Source: Tolypeutes matacus (lineage: Eukaryota > Chordata > Mammalia > Cingulata > Chlamyphoridae). Taken from it: DNA of 64,000 nucleotides. Where the stretch lies: NCBI GenBank assembly GCA_026826555.1, contig JAKSZT010053766.1, forward strand, positions 806,596 through 870,595, given 5' to 3'. The number at the start of each line of letters is the position of its first letter. Within the stretch, counting starts at the first letter, position 1. Of the stretch, positions 46,001-58,565 are shown one piece after another. A program made the translations under genes and the position numbers. The notes below the pieces were generated by a model. The model was not told the DNA's origin and searched no databases. It worked only from the letters and a program-made list of their open reading frames with translations.

Positions 46001-47519
46001 TTAAAAAATAATGGGTAAGAACTAGTGTTGAAACAATTTTGTTTAATTTTGTTGGTGAGAAAGATTTCTCTTATAGCATATGCATTCTTAAAAAAAAAAA
46101 TAATTCCACAAATCCTAGGACCAATAAAGAAATTCCTGTGACTTATGGTCTCAGGCAGGCCATGTGAGATGGAGATGCACATAGATATGATCTTTTTGAG
46201 GTTCTGGCCTTGTTTTTAGGCTACAACAAAGTAGCCTTTTTTTTTTTTTTTTTCATAAAAAGCAGACATCTTGTACTGATAGATCAGGTTTGGTATGGAA
46301 AAAATAGAATCAAAGCATCTGAGGGAGAAAAGGCAAAAGGATTAGTAAGTTCACAACAAAGTTCTAAAAGTTGTCAATAAACATAGCATTTATTTTAGAA
46401 TAAGCCACCATTGAGTGATGATGGGATTAATTTTATTTTAAGTTATCATTATTATAAGGTATCACTAAGATGTGAGCACAAATATGATTGGAGTTCTTGC
46501 ACAGAACGAAGAATGTATGCAAAGTCTAATAACTTGACTATTACCTGGTAAGATGAACAAAGATAGTTTAATATTTTTTATGATGATGATATTGACATTT
46601 TTAAAGAAAAAGGACCCATTGATTTTGTATGTTGTTGGTTTTAATTTAGAAAATACGATTTGGGAATTCATCCACCAAAAGCTTATTTATCCACTTTATT
46701 TTCTCACAGTCCTTCCCACCACAAAACATTTAAGGGTTATGCCTCTCAAAAGACTCATACGGACTATGTATATTGTCCCATTGTTTGAATTGAGTCATCA
46801 GCTGTTTTTTCTACTGTGAAGTGTAAAAGAAGGAATTAATTTCATCTGTTCTGTTAAGTTTCTGTTTTGTAAAGGCCAGATATTTTCTATTCACAGGGAA
46901 ATAAGGGAACTTTATGTGAAATGGCTCTATTTCTGCCTAAGGAAGTGTACAGAATAAATGTATTCAGTTATGGTGATTATAAGAAACTCTTTCTGAGATT
47001 CAAATGAATAAAAGGGCATTTGGCTTATGTTGTAGGTTATAGATGGATCTGGCATTGTGGAATTATTTAAGGCAAGGCACACAGTGGTTAATATATGCAC
47101 TGACCACTTGTTTTAACCATTCACAAAGACAAGAAGGATCAATCTTTTCAAAGTTTTTATGATAGTAAGTAATAGCTAGATACTACCAGTTACACTTGCT
47201 TCTGGACTGGAGTGAACAGTATAAGAAAACGCAAGGAGTAAATGGCTACATTTTCTTCACTAATTTAGATTTTCTAAAATGCCAAAATTTAGCACAGGAA
47301 AAATGCATGCATTTTTAAATGTCTTATCTGTTTCATGTTTCATAAACTTGCAGGCTATAACCAATATGTAAATGACCTGAAGCCTATTATCTTTGACAGA
47401 AAAGCTTTACCTAAAATACTTTGACAGAAAAGTATTTTACATTTGGATAAATGTAAAAAATAAAAAGTTCTAATTATGTTTACGCAGTTGAACCCTTAAT
47501 GACATAGTAGAAGCTACTT
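43026..47519. other. Repeat-poor stretch without recognisable gene
   Basis: About 4.5 kb with almost no identifiable transposon. 43380-44060 has better sequence complexity and several TAATTA/ATTA-type sites. (AAAAC)n occurs at 44250-44274, followed by a GA run at 44287-44300. No exon structure is evident. Confidence 0.5.
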
Positions 47520-47720
47520 ATTATGCCCTTGTTCTGTATTAGAAAATTGATAGATTTCCATCCATTTTTTAAAATCCTGATGATAATAATCCGATGAAGA
47601 GTGGATTTTTACCCTCATTTTATCTATGAGGAAACAGGGTCAGAGAGAGTAAGTGACACACTAGACATTGCAAAGCTGATAACTAGGTAGATAACAACTT
47701 TACACTTAGTGGTTGGTAAA
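47520..47720 (-). mobile_element. MIR SINE
   Basis: 'ctcattttatctatgaggaaacagggtcagagagagtaagtgaca' (47613-47660, diverged) is inverted MIR core. Confidence 0.75.
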
Positions 47721-48529
47721 TATTTTGAGCTTCTGGATTCTACGTGAATATTTTTAAAGAATTAAAAAGCCTTTAAGAAACCTAAGATAGGTGCTCTATT
47801 CTCTATTGCTGGTCACCAGAGTTCGCTATAACAGCAACGTTCCAGAGGATAAGTGAAGGATATTAGGGCAATTTTCTCTGGACTAGAAAGTGGTAAACAG
47901 GTCCATATGGATGAAAAACTCCCCATAGATAGTTTTGGTTTTCTGTAACTTCAGATATTAATAATTGTTTTCCTTTCCAGTTTGCTGGATTCAGAAAAAG
48001 AATTCAGGATAATATAAATGGAATTTAATTGAGGAAATCTCAGGGGTGTTCTTAGATATACTCATTATGAAATTTTAAACACTATGCATTTTTTTTAAAC
48101 CTTTTCACAACATATTGTAGCAAAACTAATTATTTGTTTCCATGGTTTGTGTTGATGGCTCTCAGTTCTAAAGGACCCCAAAGCATCTATAGTATTAAAA
48201 CCCAAATAAAACTGGTCCCATAAGACACAAGGTTTTGTGTCATCAATAGCATACATTTTGTGACAGAGCCTTTTACTTTTAGTAAATATTTCCTCAGAAT
48301 GAAGATTAGCTATAACTGGAAGATGCTTTAACCTGTGATGCTTTGGGGTCATTCTTTAATCCTATTTAATAATAGGAGTTCAGATTAAATTTTAATAGCT
48401 GTACCTATTGCTTGATCATGTTGCTACTATAACAACTGAATTTCTATAGAGACTAGATTATAAAACAATAAAGAATAATTTTCTTTTTCTATTTGACTTT
48501 TTAAAGTAATATAGTACTTATAAAATTGT

Positions 48530-48965
48530 GCGGAGTCTTGAAATGGAGTAATGAAATGGTTCTAAAATTTTTGAGATGATGAATGTACAGCACTGTGATT
48601 ATACTAAAAGCCATTGATTATACACTTTGGATAAATCATATCATATATGAATATATCTCAAAAAAACTGCTTAATGAACAAATAAATAATTTTGCAAGGA
48701 TAACCAGAAATAGCAGCTTTGTACAGCAGGGGAAACAGAGAGAGATTGAGAGGTGAGGAATTTTTTTGTTTGTCTGTTTTTTTGTTTATTATAATTATTA
48801 TTGAAATAATGAAAATGCTCTAATAATGATTGAAATAATGAACGCACAAGTATGTGATTATACCAAACACCATTGATTGTATTCTTTGGATGAATTTTAA
48901 GCTTTATTAATATGTATCAATAAAATAGATTTGTTAAAAAAATAAAGAATGTTGAATGTAGAATT
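48530..48965 (+). mobile_element. Two old L1 3' ends in direct order
   Basis: A 3' UTR end ('tgtgattatactaaaagccattgattatacactttggat' near 48595-48632) is followed about 260 bp later by a second diverged copy ('tgtgattataccaaacaccattgattg' near 48854). Each ends in an A-rich string near 48660-48690 and 48920-48950. Confidence 0.6.
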
Positions 48966-49019
48966 TGACACTGTATATAAAGGTGTTTTTATTGTGTGTT
49001 TGACTTCAGAAAGTTTCAA

Positions 49020-49065
49020 GGCATTATAGAAATAATAATAAATAATAATAAAATAATAATTATCT
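49020..49065. repeat. (AAT)n microsatellite
   Basis: Imperfect AATAAT run of about 40 bp. Confidence 0.8.
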
Positions 49066-49699
49066 CTAAACTATGCCATCCTATGTCAAGGAACTGATTA
49101 AATCATCTTAGATTTTAGGTTGCATAATTTTATAGTTTAAATAGATTTCTTGTCAATCATTTGTTTCTTCTTCAAATGTCAATAAGTCACTTTATGGTGG
49201 ACTGAAATTGAAATATTGCATCTCAAACTTGGATTTTATGTAGTATGACTTATGATATGTATGGGTATTTTGAAAAAGAGCATCCCGGAACCTCTTAAAA
49301 AAGAAAAAAGTAGAAAACATCACAGTGGTCATATCTTTAGCCGCTGATGCTCCTTTAGAAATACAGGTATGAGAAATAAATGTATATGAGAGAAGTAAGG
49401 AAAAGATTAAAGGTCATAGTTCATGCGTGGTTATCATTCTATGTGCCTGAAGCCAGATTAACTTCAGATCCAGATCATAGTCCAAGTGAAATACTCATTC
49501 ATTTGCTTCCAAAAAAAAAAAAACAAAGCAAAACAAAACAAACAAAACCACAAAGAAACTGAAGAAATTGTGTATCACTGGGGTACAATGTCTCTTCATG
49601 TGTATCCTGTACTGTAGGAGCAAAAGAACTGTATTTGGCACACAGAACACAGCTGAATGAACTGTTAAGCAAAACATCATACCAATGGGCTATGGGTCC

Positions 49700-49830
49700 T
49701 GTATCTATGCATCTATGGGTCTGTAATATCTCTGAACCTCATTCTCTGCATTTGTAAAATGGTGATAATCCCCTGGCCTACTTTACTAGGATTTTACAAG
49801 AGTAAAATGAGATGATTTTGTGATAGTGCT
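49700..49830 (+). mobile_element. MIR SINE fragment
   Basis: 'tctctgaacctcattctctgcatttgtaaaatggtgataat' (49728-49770, diverged) is MIR core in forward orientation. Confidence 0.8.
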
Positions 49831-49968
49831 TTCTTTCTTAGTCCATACTCTTCCGACTGAGCTATTATCTGGGAGAGTGAAGAGACTATGTTATGTTTAT
49901 GACTGTATTTTGGACAAAATTTAAAAGTACGTTTGAGTTATGTTAAAGGTTTATGGTTAAGATAACTG

Positions 49969-50256
49969 TGGGAAGTAGCTGTGGCTCAAGCAATTGAACT
50001 CCCGTTTACCATATACAGGACCTGGGTTTGATCCCCTGGGACCTCCTGGTTAAAAAAAAAAAAAAAGACACAGCATATGTGAATTTACATTGGTACAATA
50101 AACATGTCTCAAGATAAAAAAAAAAAAAAGAAAGAAAGAAAAGAAAAGAAAAAAGGCATCCTAGACCTGCTCAGCTCTGAGAGGCAAAGGCCCACTCGCG
50201 GTGAAGTGACACACCAAAGACGATCACGCAACCAGATAGAGAGAGAGAGAAAAAAA
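49969..50256 (+). mobile_element. tRNA-derived SINE (DAS type) with long tail
   Basis: A-box region 'tggctcaagcaattg' and B-box region 'ggtttgatcccctgg' precede an A-run (50053-50067). A second module follows with another A-run (50117-50155) and a GC-richer tail containing several CpG (50160-50240). AAGATAACTG at 49959-49968 and AAGATAATTG at 50257-50266 form a 10-bp duplication with one mismatch, so the whole 288 bp is one insertion. Confidence 0.85.
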
Positions 50257-50266
50257 AGATAATTGG

Positions 50267-51079
50267 GGACTGTTTGGAAAGTTAGTAAGATGTGTGTCAG
50301 CTAGAAAAGTAAACCACGCAATATACATATTTTTTCCAAAGGAAGAATTTGGTATCTTATTACATTTAATTTATATTAGTCTCAAGGCAACACATGCAAA
50401 TAATTCAAAGTATCAAATAATCCAACAAGATTTATTTAAGAAAATAAGAGAGTTTTCTCCTGACCACTATGTCTCCAAATATATCTTACACATCCCTGCT
50501 CCCCAAAGTCACCAATTTTCAACTTTTAGATATTTAGTTGCCTATTTTTGTACTTAAGTCAGTATTTTTAAATAGCATCTTTTACTGCTTCTTGCTTTTT
50601 CATCTTAACTTTCCATGCCAGATTAGACTGCAGCTTCCTTTTACTTCACCCAACATCCCAACCACACACACACTACACACACACTTCCACACTCAGCCAC
50701 TTACTATTTTATGCAAGCACACTTCTCTCCCTCCTGTCAGGCTAATACAGTTGTAAGTGTTGGTTGGATAGTTTTTACATTATTATGAGTGTGCAATACT
50801 ATTCTCTACTGATGTGTACAATTGTATTTTTGTACAGTGTTTACATTCTTGGATATTAATTGCCTTATATATTCACTTGCTTAGTTTTCTATTTGCTCAT
50901 TGCTAGTTCACCCCCATATTTTTTGCTATAAGTGTAATCCTTCTCTCAACAATTTCAAGCATGTCAGGTATTCTTGGAATTCTCAAATTCGTCTTCGTGG
51001 GGTTCTCTTGCTGAGCCTTCCATCCTCCTGCTCTCATCTTCCAGCTATGGTTCCAAGGTGTCCCTCCACCTCATGCAGA
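50267..51079. other. Unassigned, likely old LINE relic
   Basis: AT-rich with a CA-rich patch at 50661-50690. It leads into HAL1-like sequence and may be part of it. No gene is seen. Confidence 0.4.
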
Positions 51080-51560
51080 ACATTCTTTCTCTTATGAGAA
51101 CTTCTTTATCTCTTCTTTCCAGATTCTCATGCTTTTCCTACCTTGCTTTCTCTCATTTTAGTGGCATATAACCTCCAGCAACTTCCTAAGAATTTAATGC
51201 AACTGTGCAAAAATGTGCTTAACCTACTCTCACTCTTGATTAATAGGATGAGCAAGAATCATAGGTTGGAATTATTTTCTTTCATAATATTTTTTCATTG
51301 GCTTTTAGTTTCTATTGTTGCTACTGAGAAGTTCATTTCCTTTTTGCTTTCAAATACCTTGTTTGGGACCTGACTTTTTCCCCTTTGGAAGCTTTTAGTA
51401 TGCTTTTCTTAACTCAAATATTCTAACATTTCATAAAGGTGAATCTTGATATGATTTTTTTTTTTGCCTGTTTTCTTGGGTCCTTGGTGGGCTCCTTCTA
51501 ACTGGAAATGTTTATCCTTCATTTTCTTATTTTTTTCTTAATATTTAGGTCACACCATTG
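51080..51560 (-). mobile_element. HAL1/old L1 ORF1-region relic
   Basis: Plus-strand blocks 'aggttggaattattttc' near 51264, 'ttgctactgagaagttcat' near 51319 and 'ggaagcttttagtatgc' near 51387 follow the inverted HAL1 order, similar to 7955-8380. Confidence 0.6.
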
Positions 51561-52179
51561 GACTCTGTTGCAACTACTCCACTCTGATGTTATAGCATGA
51601 AAACAATGAGAGACACTATATAAATGAATGAGCTTGGCTGTGTGTCAAGCAAACCTTTTAAATAGTTGACAAGCAGTAGTTTGCCAACCCTTCTCTAAGA
51701 GACTATTCCAGGCCCCTTGATCTAGTATCACATCTCCCATGCTAAGGATCCTATTATTTTAGCTTGTTTGATTTATTATTTTATTGCTCTTCTCACTGAA
51801 ATGGAAGCTGCTGGAGACAGCACAATGACCATTGTGTTAAACAGTAAATAATGAATGGGGGTTAAATTGGTTTGGGTGAAGCTGGAGGAGGACTCTTTAG
51901 CAGAAGAAGCAAGTATCCAGGAACCACATCATCAAATAAAGACATGTAAAAAAGAAAAGACTTAGATGCAGCACCGTGTATTCAAATATGTGATGACTGT
52001 CCTGTGCAAATAACAGAAGTATGAAAAATTACACCCTGGCATCAGCCTCTGTATGATCCCATGACCCCACATCTCCAGTACTGCTGGTCCCTATCTCCTT
52101 TTTTCTATTTTGATGCTTGGTAGATACAAAAATTTTAAATATATAATTATTGAAGTAATTATTTTTTACAATATTAGCT

Positions 52180-52285
52180 CTCCGACTAGAATGTGAATCA
52201 CTTGAAGGCAAGAACCATGCCTTTTCATCTTTGTATGCCAGGCTCTGTCTGTCACTGGCAAGCGTGTTCAAAAGCTTTTCAACAA
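52180..52285 (+). mobile_element. L2 3' end
   Basis: 'ctccgactagaatgtgaatcacttgaaggcaagaacc' (52180-52216, diverged) matches L2. Confidence 0.6.
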
Positions 52286-53399
52286 CTACCTTGTCTGTCC
52301 CTGCAGTATCTTCAATCAGAGAATGTAAATGTTTTCATATGATTTGTCTAGATAATTTTCCTTTTTTTTTTTTTAATCTGCTAGAAGTAACCATTAGAAA
52401 ATGTTTTTGACTGTTTACCCTCAATACAGGGGCCAAGCCCAATTTTCCTTTTCCTTTTACCGCATAACTACTATATTTGACTATGGCACAGGGCACACAT
52501 ATTTGCATCTTTCTTCTAGAAAGTACTGTTTGTCATTATCTATAACATTTGAAAATATTAGAATATAAACCAAAATGAGGGAATTCTGCACTTTGCAAAT
52601 GAGTAATAAGTCCATCATATACTATTTCTAAAGTTATGACTGAACAAAATATTTATTGAAATCTATTCATAAGCATGTGTCAGTAAGACAAGGATGAGTT
52701 GAATTTGGCTTTTAACTACATAGTGATGTATTGGATTATCCCTGATGGGGATGGTACACATAATTTTATCCAGATAATCATATGTCTGGCTCTACAAATA
52801 ATGTATGTTTGTTCTTTTAGCTTAGCAAATTACAACATGGCATTTTGGGGCATGGTATGGTTTGGATCCCGATGTAACTGGCACTCAATCTAAATCTTTG
52901 CTGTTTTTGATTATATATAATTTATCTTAATTGCAAAGCCGCATAGATTTCAAATTTAACTTTGGTATGGCTTTCATCACAACATAATAGAGAGAAATCA
53001 CACTACAATTGGTCTTTATTGCCATAGTTTAATCTATCACAGGACATCTGATCATTAACATTCTAGGTTATAAATAAATTGAAAGGGAGATGAAAAACTG
53101 CGGTGCCTGACACTGGACTTTAAAATAATTATTCATTTCTAAAGGTATACACATTCATTGTAGAAATCACGTTTGAAAAATAAGAAAAGCACATAACTAT
53201 AAAATCATTCATAATTCAGAGTTCAGAGATAACCACATTTTATATTTTAGGATCTATAATATATATATAATTAAAAATCAATAATGAAAACTGAGATTAT
53301 TATTAGGGAAAGATATCATAGTACCAGAATGTTTAGATGCTAATTCACATTATTCACTGAGCGATTAGATAAATATGAATATGAATATAAACATACATT
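52286..53399. other. No recognisable gene
   Basis: AT-rich with short ORFs only. Confidence 0.45.
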
Positions 53400-53815
53400 T
53401 ACTTGTTTATCTGCTTTTTTTCCCTGTATTCCTACTAGAATATAAGCTTCATGGGGACAGTTTTTCTTTTTTTTTTAAAATGCTTGTATTCTCATTGTCT
53501 AAAACATTGCCTGGCACATATTTGTTGAATGATTGAATTAAAGATTAATGTTTCTGCATTATAATAAGTAATAAAAATTCCAATTTTATCCTTCTATAAT
53601 ATTATTTTTTAATGACTGTGAGATTGTATTACAATTCATTTAACCAATTTTTATTTGATGGATACTTAACTTTTTTCTAATTTTTAAACTATGTGTAATT
53701 AACATATTTTTCATATTTAAATAGTTTTATCTCTTTTTGTCTGTTTTGTTCTCTAAAACAATGCCTGTAACAGGATAGGTGCTAAAGAAATATATGTTGT
53801 ATGGTCAACAAATGA
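53400..53815 (+). mobile_element. Two L2 3' ends
   Basis: First at 53400-53550 ('ctagaatataagcttcatgggg' region near 53437, 'cctggcacatatttgttgaatg' near 53510). Second, weaker at 53735-53815 ('tgttttgttctctaaaacaatgcctgtaaca' region near 53743). Confidence 0.6.
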
Positions 53816-54214
53816 ATCTTTTCTGTGTAGTTTTCTACATTTTCTTGGATTTTATATAAGGAAATGATCATTGTTAGGAAATGATCCATTTCTGCTATAT
53901 TTTCAAGTGTGTTGCCACAGAATTTCGTGAGGTGATCTCTTTTGACTTTTTAAAAACTCTAAATATGTGATATATTACCTTTATCATTTCTAACTATGTA
54001 TATTTTTGCTGTTTTTCTTTAATAAGGATCTCAAAGTTTGATCTGTTTTGTTTTCCCATCAAACTAGCTTTTTTAATTCCTTAATTTGTGTTTTTTTCCT
54101 TCAATAATAAAAGAATTTAATTTTTATTGCATTTAGATGGGTTGTAATTTTCCATTCAATTTGAGTGTTAGGAGAGCTTTCCTCAATTTCTGTTATACAT
54201 CAATCTTCTTTTTT

Positions 54215-54410
54215 ATTAAGCTGAAATTTTAATAACATAAAATTAACCATGTAATGTGATCAACTCAGTGACACTTAGCACATTCACAATGTTGTGCAAT
54301 CACATCCGCTATCTAGTTCCAAAACATATTCATCATTCTAAAAGGGAACCTCTTACCCATTAAATAGTTGATCCTTCCTTCCCCTCTCCCCAACCTAAGA
54401 AATCTGCTTT
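54215..54410 (-). mobile_element. Old L1 3' UTR fragment
   Basis: 'aacataaaattaaccatgtaatg' near 54234, 'cacaatgttgtgcaatcac' near 54285, 'cattctaaaagggaacctcttacccattaaata' near 54334: inverted L1M 3' UTR. Confidence 0.7.
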
Positions 54411-54889
54411 CCCTGAACTGGCTGGTAGCTTCCTTTGTTGCAGTGTCCACAGGTGTTGGGCAGGGTTCAATACAGAGCCTGTCATTTTAAGCAACATCTT
54501 TTCACCTGTACTTTGTGAGTGAAAATTCCTCCTGAAGTCTGGCATATTCTTGGTCATCATCTTACTTTCTAGCATTACTGAAGATTTACATCTGTTTTTG
54601 AGATTTCCTAAGAATTTCATGGTTGATAAAAGGTGTGGCAGTTGGTCAATAAATCAGTTCAACTTAACCTGAATTCTATATATTATCATGAGAAGATATT
54701 TTTCAATGCACAAGAAAAGAAAGTCTAAATGATAGTCAAAATTCTAGCTGCTCTGAAATTATTAATGAACAAGGTAATAATAGGTTTTTCTTTGAGCAGT
54801 GACATTTTTCTCTTTAAAACTTTCTTCAGAAAGCATGGGGAATTGTACTAAGAGAAGAATCTTTTTTAATGTTTGGTAATTACTTTATG

Positions 54890-55010
54890 CTACACTTGAT
54901 AAGCTGGTATAAGGTGGTCACTTATGATCTGATTCTTGAAGTATGTTTTTCAGAGGGAGCAGGAAGAGCCAGGCAGGTCAGCATAGTCAAGGCAGAAGGA
55001 TTCTGCATGC
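54890..55010 (+). mobile_element. L2 fragment
   Basis: 'gagggagcaggaagagccaggcagg' region near 54953 and 'ctgcatgcacaaaagtactg' match internal L2. Confidence 0.5.
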
Positions 55011-55334
55011 ACAAAAGTACTGAACTATAAAAACTGCTCTCTGTTTAGCAAGCAGGCGCAGATTTTCTTGGTGGGTACTGTGGGAGTGTTGAGATTGTTT
55101 GGCTGGGCCACGACGAAGTTTCTATTCCAATTGAGTTGATTATTTTGTCGTGATGAGGTATATTGGGGAGAAGGGGAAAATAGAGGAAACTAATAATAGA
55201 TATTTTTAAATATTTCATATGACCTAAACTTTTCCTAATTCTTAGGGATTAATGTGCCCATTACAACCTGCTCTATTGATTTTATAAATCCCAGGTGTCT
55301 AATTCACAAACACAAAATAAAATTCTGATGTCTC

Positions 55335-55495
55335 ATGGTATCTTGCCACTCAAAATATAGTCCTTGGGACAGCAGCATCAGTATCACCTGGGAGGTAGTT
55401 AGAAATGCAGAGCCTTTGGCCCCATCCCAGACCTACTGAATCAGAATCTCATTTTACCACCATGCTCAGGCACACGGACGGTTGAGAAGCACTGA
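55335..55495 (+). mobile_element. MER5A-type hAT element
   Basis: 'gcatcagtatcacctggg' (55376-55393), 'ttagaaatgcagagcc', 'cagacctactgaatcagaatctc' near 55429 and 'gttgagaagcactg' near 55481 follow MER5A end to end. It is nonautonomous and immobile. Confidence 0.88.
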
Positions 55496-58444
55496 TAAAA
55501 CATCTGAAAGTGGGAGTGGAGTGAAAGCGAAGAGATGAAAATTATCAGATTTCAATACACTGTAGTGATTATGAGTTTTTACTTTCCATAAATTAATTTC
55601 ATGCTCAGTCTTTTTTACTGATAGAATTACACCCATCGAAACTTTCCATATACTTATTTCTACCAGTGACTTCACCCAGTGCCTAAGTCTCACTATTGGA
55701 ACTTCTTTGTATTAATTGTGGGCAGAGGTTAAAATAGTAACTTGTGCCCTGAAATAGGTAATTATCTTATTTATACATGAGGAAAGAATTGTTCTAGATT
55801 GTGTGTGGTTGTGTTAGTGTTTTAAATAATTATGAAGCAGGGCCAAAGAAAATTGGAACCAAGAGTTTGCTTCCGAGGAAGAGGTAAATCTGAAACATGA
55901 AGCATGACTGAGGGGACCCTGCCCATCACGGGACACATAACAACCCTGGTAAATTGAGATGTGGGGGATTCCAAACAGAAAAGTCAGGAAAGACATCGCA
56001 GAAATAAAGTTGACTTAGGGTCAGCCCCAGCCCTACCTACATAATAGATATAAATTGGTCAAATAACACATTAGATTCCCCTGGCATCTCTTTCCTGAGA
56101 CGAATATCACTCGCAATCTTCCTGCCTGAATTCCCAAAGAGTTAAACAAAGAGTTGGCTTTCAGAAAATTCTTTCATCAAAATAGAATATCTGAAATGTT
56201 TTTTATTTAACTTGGTTCTGCACCAGAGTGAAGTTTTAAATTTACTGTATAAATAAACTGAAACTAGGTGTCCCATTGAAAACTTTAACTAAACCTGTCC
56301 CCTTTTCTTTGTAATGAACTATTTTTAAAATATTAGAAATAATATAAAAAATTTAAAAAGCCAAAAGAAAAAAAAAAGAAAATATTAGAAAAATTATTTT
56401 TACAGTTCAGCAATGAAGGATATTGCAACACCTGCATTACAGTTTTGCTCTACATAAATGATTTTTTAAATGTCTATAACATTTTATTTTTCAGTTAACA
56501 AGGGAACAATTTTATCTAAATGCTTTACTTCTTTGTGATTGGAAGGGAATACTTGGTCTATGAGTGTTATATGACAGCTCTGCTGCTACAGTGCTTAAGA
56601 TAAATACTATCTGAGGAACAGGAACAATTTCAGAGCATTTTCACATAAACACGATTCTAAAGAAATTCTCAGAAATTTTGGAATAAATCTTAAGCCAACC
56701 TCCCTTTCTCTCTACCCTTTATATACACATGCAGAAAAGAAGAGTAAAGCTCAAACCTAAATTCATTGACGGCTTTCTGTACACACTTAGGCAGATAACC
56801 CAATAGACTCTTTTCCCTCTGCCATCTGAATATTCAATCCTGGAAAAAATTTCTGATATGCAAATACTAGGCATGCTGATAGGTATATAAATCTATCATT
56901 AAGTGTAAATCTCTGATCAGTGTTGCAAATAATAGGGGATTGTTTTTTGTTGTTGTTACCAAAAATGATGCTTTGCTAAACTCATCCAAAATTATGCTTA
57001 CATGCTTTGTCATACCAAGAGATAAATATTCAGAGCAGGAGGACGTGAGGATGATTTTTCTTCAAGTTTCTTTTGTTTTTAATAGATACAAAACACCATT
57101 AATCTGGGTATTTTCATATTTGATAGGAAAAAAAACATACCTTTTAAAATTTTCTTCTATTTCTAGTGAAGCTGAATATTTCCCCATACATTCTTTAGCT
57201 ATTTCTTATTATTTTTGTAATGTCTGCTCATTTCCATTTTCCATATAACTACTAGAGTCTCATGATATTTGTTAGTATAGTCAGTTCTTTTTACATTATA
57301 GATTTTTTTTCATATTTTTTAAAATATTCAGCTATATTCCCAGCTCAGCTTACACTTTGTTTTGTTTTTTATTTATTTTTGACACATAAAAGTTTTAAAT
57401 TTTATGCATCCAAAAACCTTTAATTGATCCAAATTAAGAAATGTTTCTTTAAAAAAATTACTTTAAAGAGGTAATTCAAATTCAAAATAGTTGAAATGTG
57501 ATATCAGATCTAGTTCTGGAAACACTTTAGAGGTTTAATACTCCCTTACAGAAGCTCCCAGGAAACAGAGACATTTAAAATAAATTAATAAATAAACAAA
57601 ACACTTTGTTTCCAGAGCAGTCACTGTTCATTCTGATATCTCAGAATAAACATCTTATAATTACCATGCATTATTCAAATGTAGAAAGATAAGTGTCTGC
57701 ATACATAATCAAATGGTCTGAACGGGATAAAATCTGGACTCATTTCATAAAATAGTGTGGTGAAATTTTTGTAGCTTTTCAGTCATTTTCTCTAATTGGA
57801 GAGAAATTTACTTATAATCACAGTTGTGACATAAAATAGGAGAAATCTATTTTAATCGTTTAATATTTCATTTTAAAAACTTGCTTTACAACTTTAAAAT
57901 ATCTATAGGTCTATATTTTAAAATTGTCATTATTACACACAAATACTTCAGAGTATTTCAGAAATTTTATTGTGAAGTGCTATTCAAAATGTCTGCTTAC
58001 ATTTTGTTTCATATTTCATATTATTCTTCCCTTGTGCCTATAATTTCTTGCCTAACTAAAATTCTTTCTTTTCCCAATATATATGTGATCATTATTCAGA
58101 TCAGAAGTTGATATTAAGACCTTTAAATTATTTGTTTAAATAAAGAAAAATTTTGGGTGAAGTTACATTTTAAATAACATTTTTTTTTTTAATTTGAAAG
58201 TTGAGATTTGTTGGTTTCAGACACAACAGTCATAGATATTACTGATATTTTGTGATTACTATAGAAAATTATTTGAAACTAGAATTTAGATTTTCTAAAT
58301 TTATTAAAGGAAAAATTTTCCCCTAAAATTATCTTTAATTGTAGAATTCCTCACTACATAAAGGAAAATACACACTAATAGATTTGACAGTGATTGCCTG
58401 GCTGGACTTTGCTCTCTGTATCACATTGCCATGCAGATATTATA
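55496..58444. other. No recognisable gene
   Basis: About 3 kb of AT-rich unique-looking DNA with short ORFs and A-rich runs (56340-56385). No supported feature. Confidence 0.45.
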
Positions 58445-58565
58445 CATGACTGTCTCCTGATATAAGACCATATAATTTTCAAGGCAGGGGGCATGCCTTA
58501 TATTTCTAGTTCCCAGAAAGACAGCACATGGTGGATGTTCAACCAATGTTTGATGAATGCATGGA
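58445..58565 (+). mobile_element. L2 3' end
   Basis: 'aaggcagggggcatgcc' near 58480, 'cacatggtggatgttcaacc' near 58525 and 'tttgatgaatgcatgg' match L2. Confidence 0.6.

Noticed and set aside
47380..47450. Repeated 'ctttgacagaaaag' with a small hairpin
   Set aside because: Only two copies of 14 nt and a short stem; within what AT-rich DNA produces by chance.
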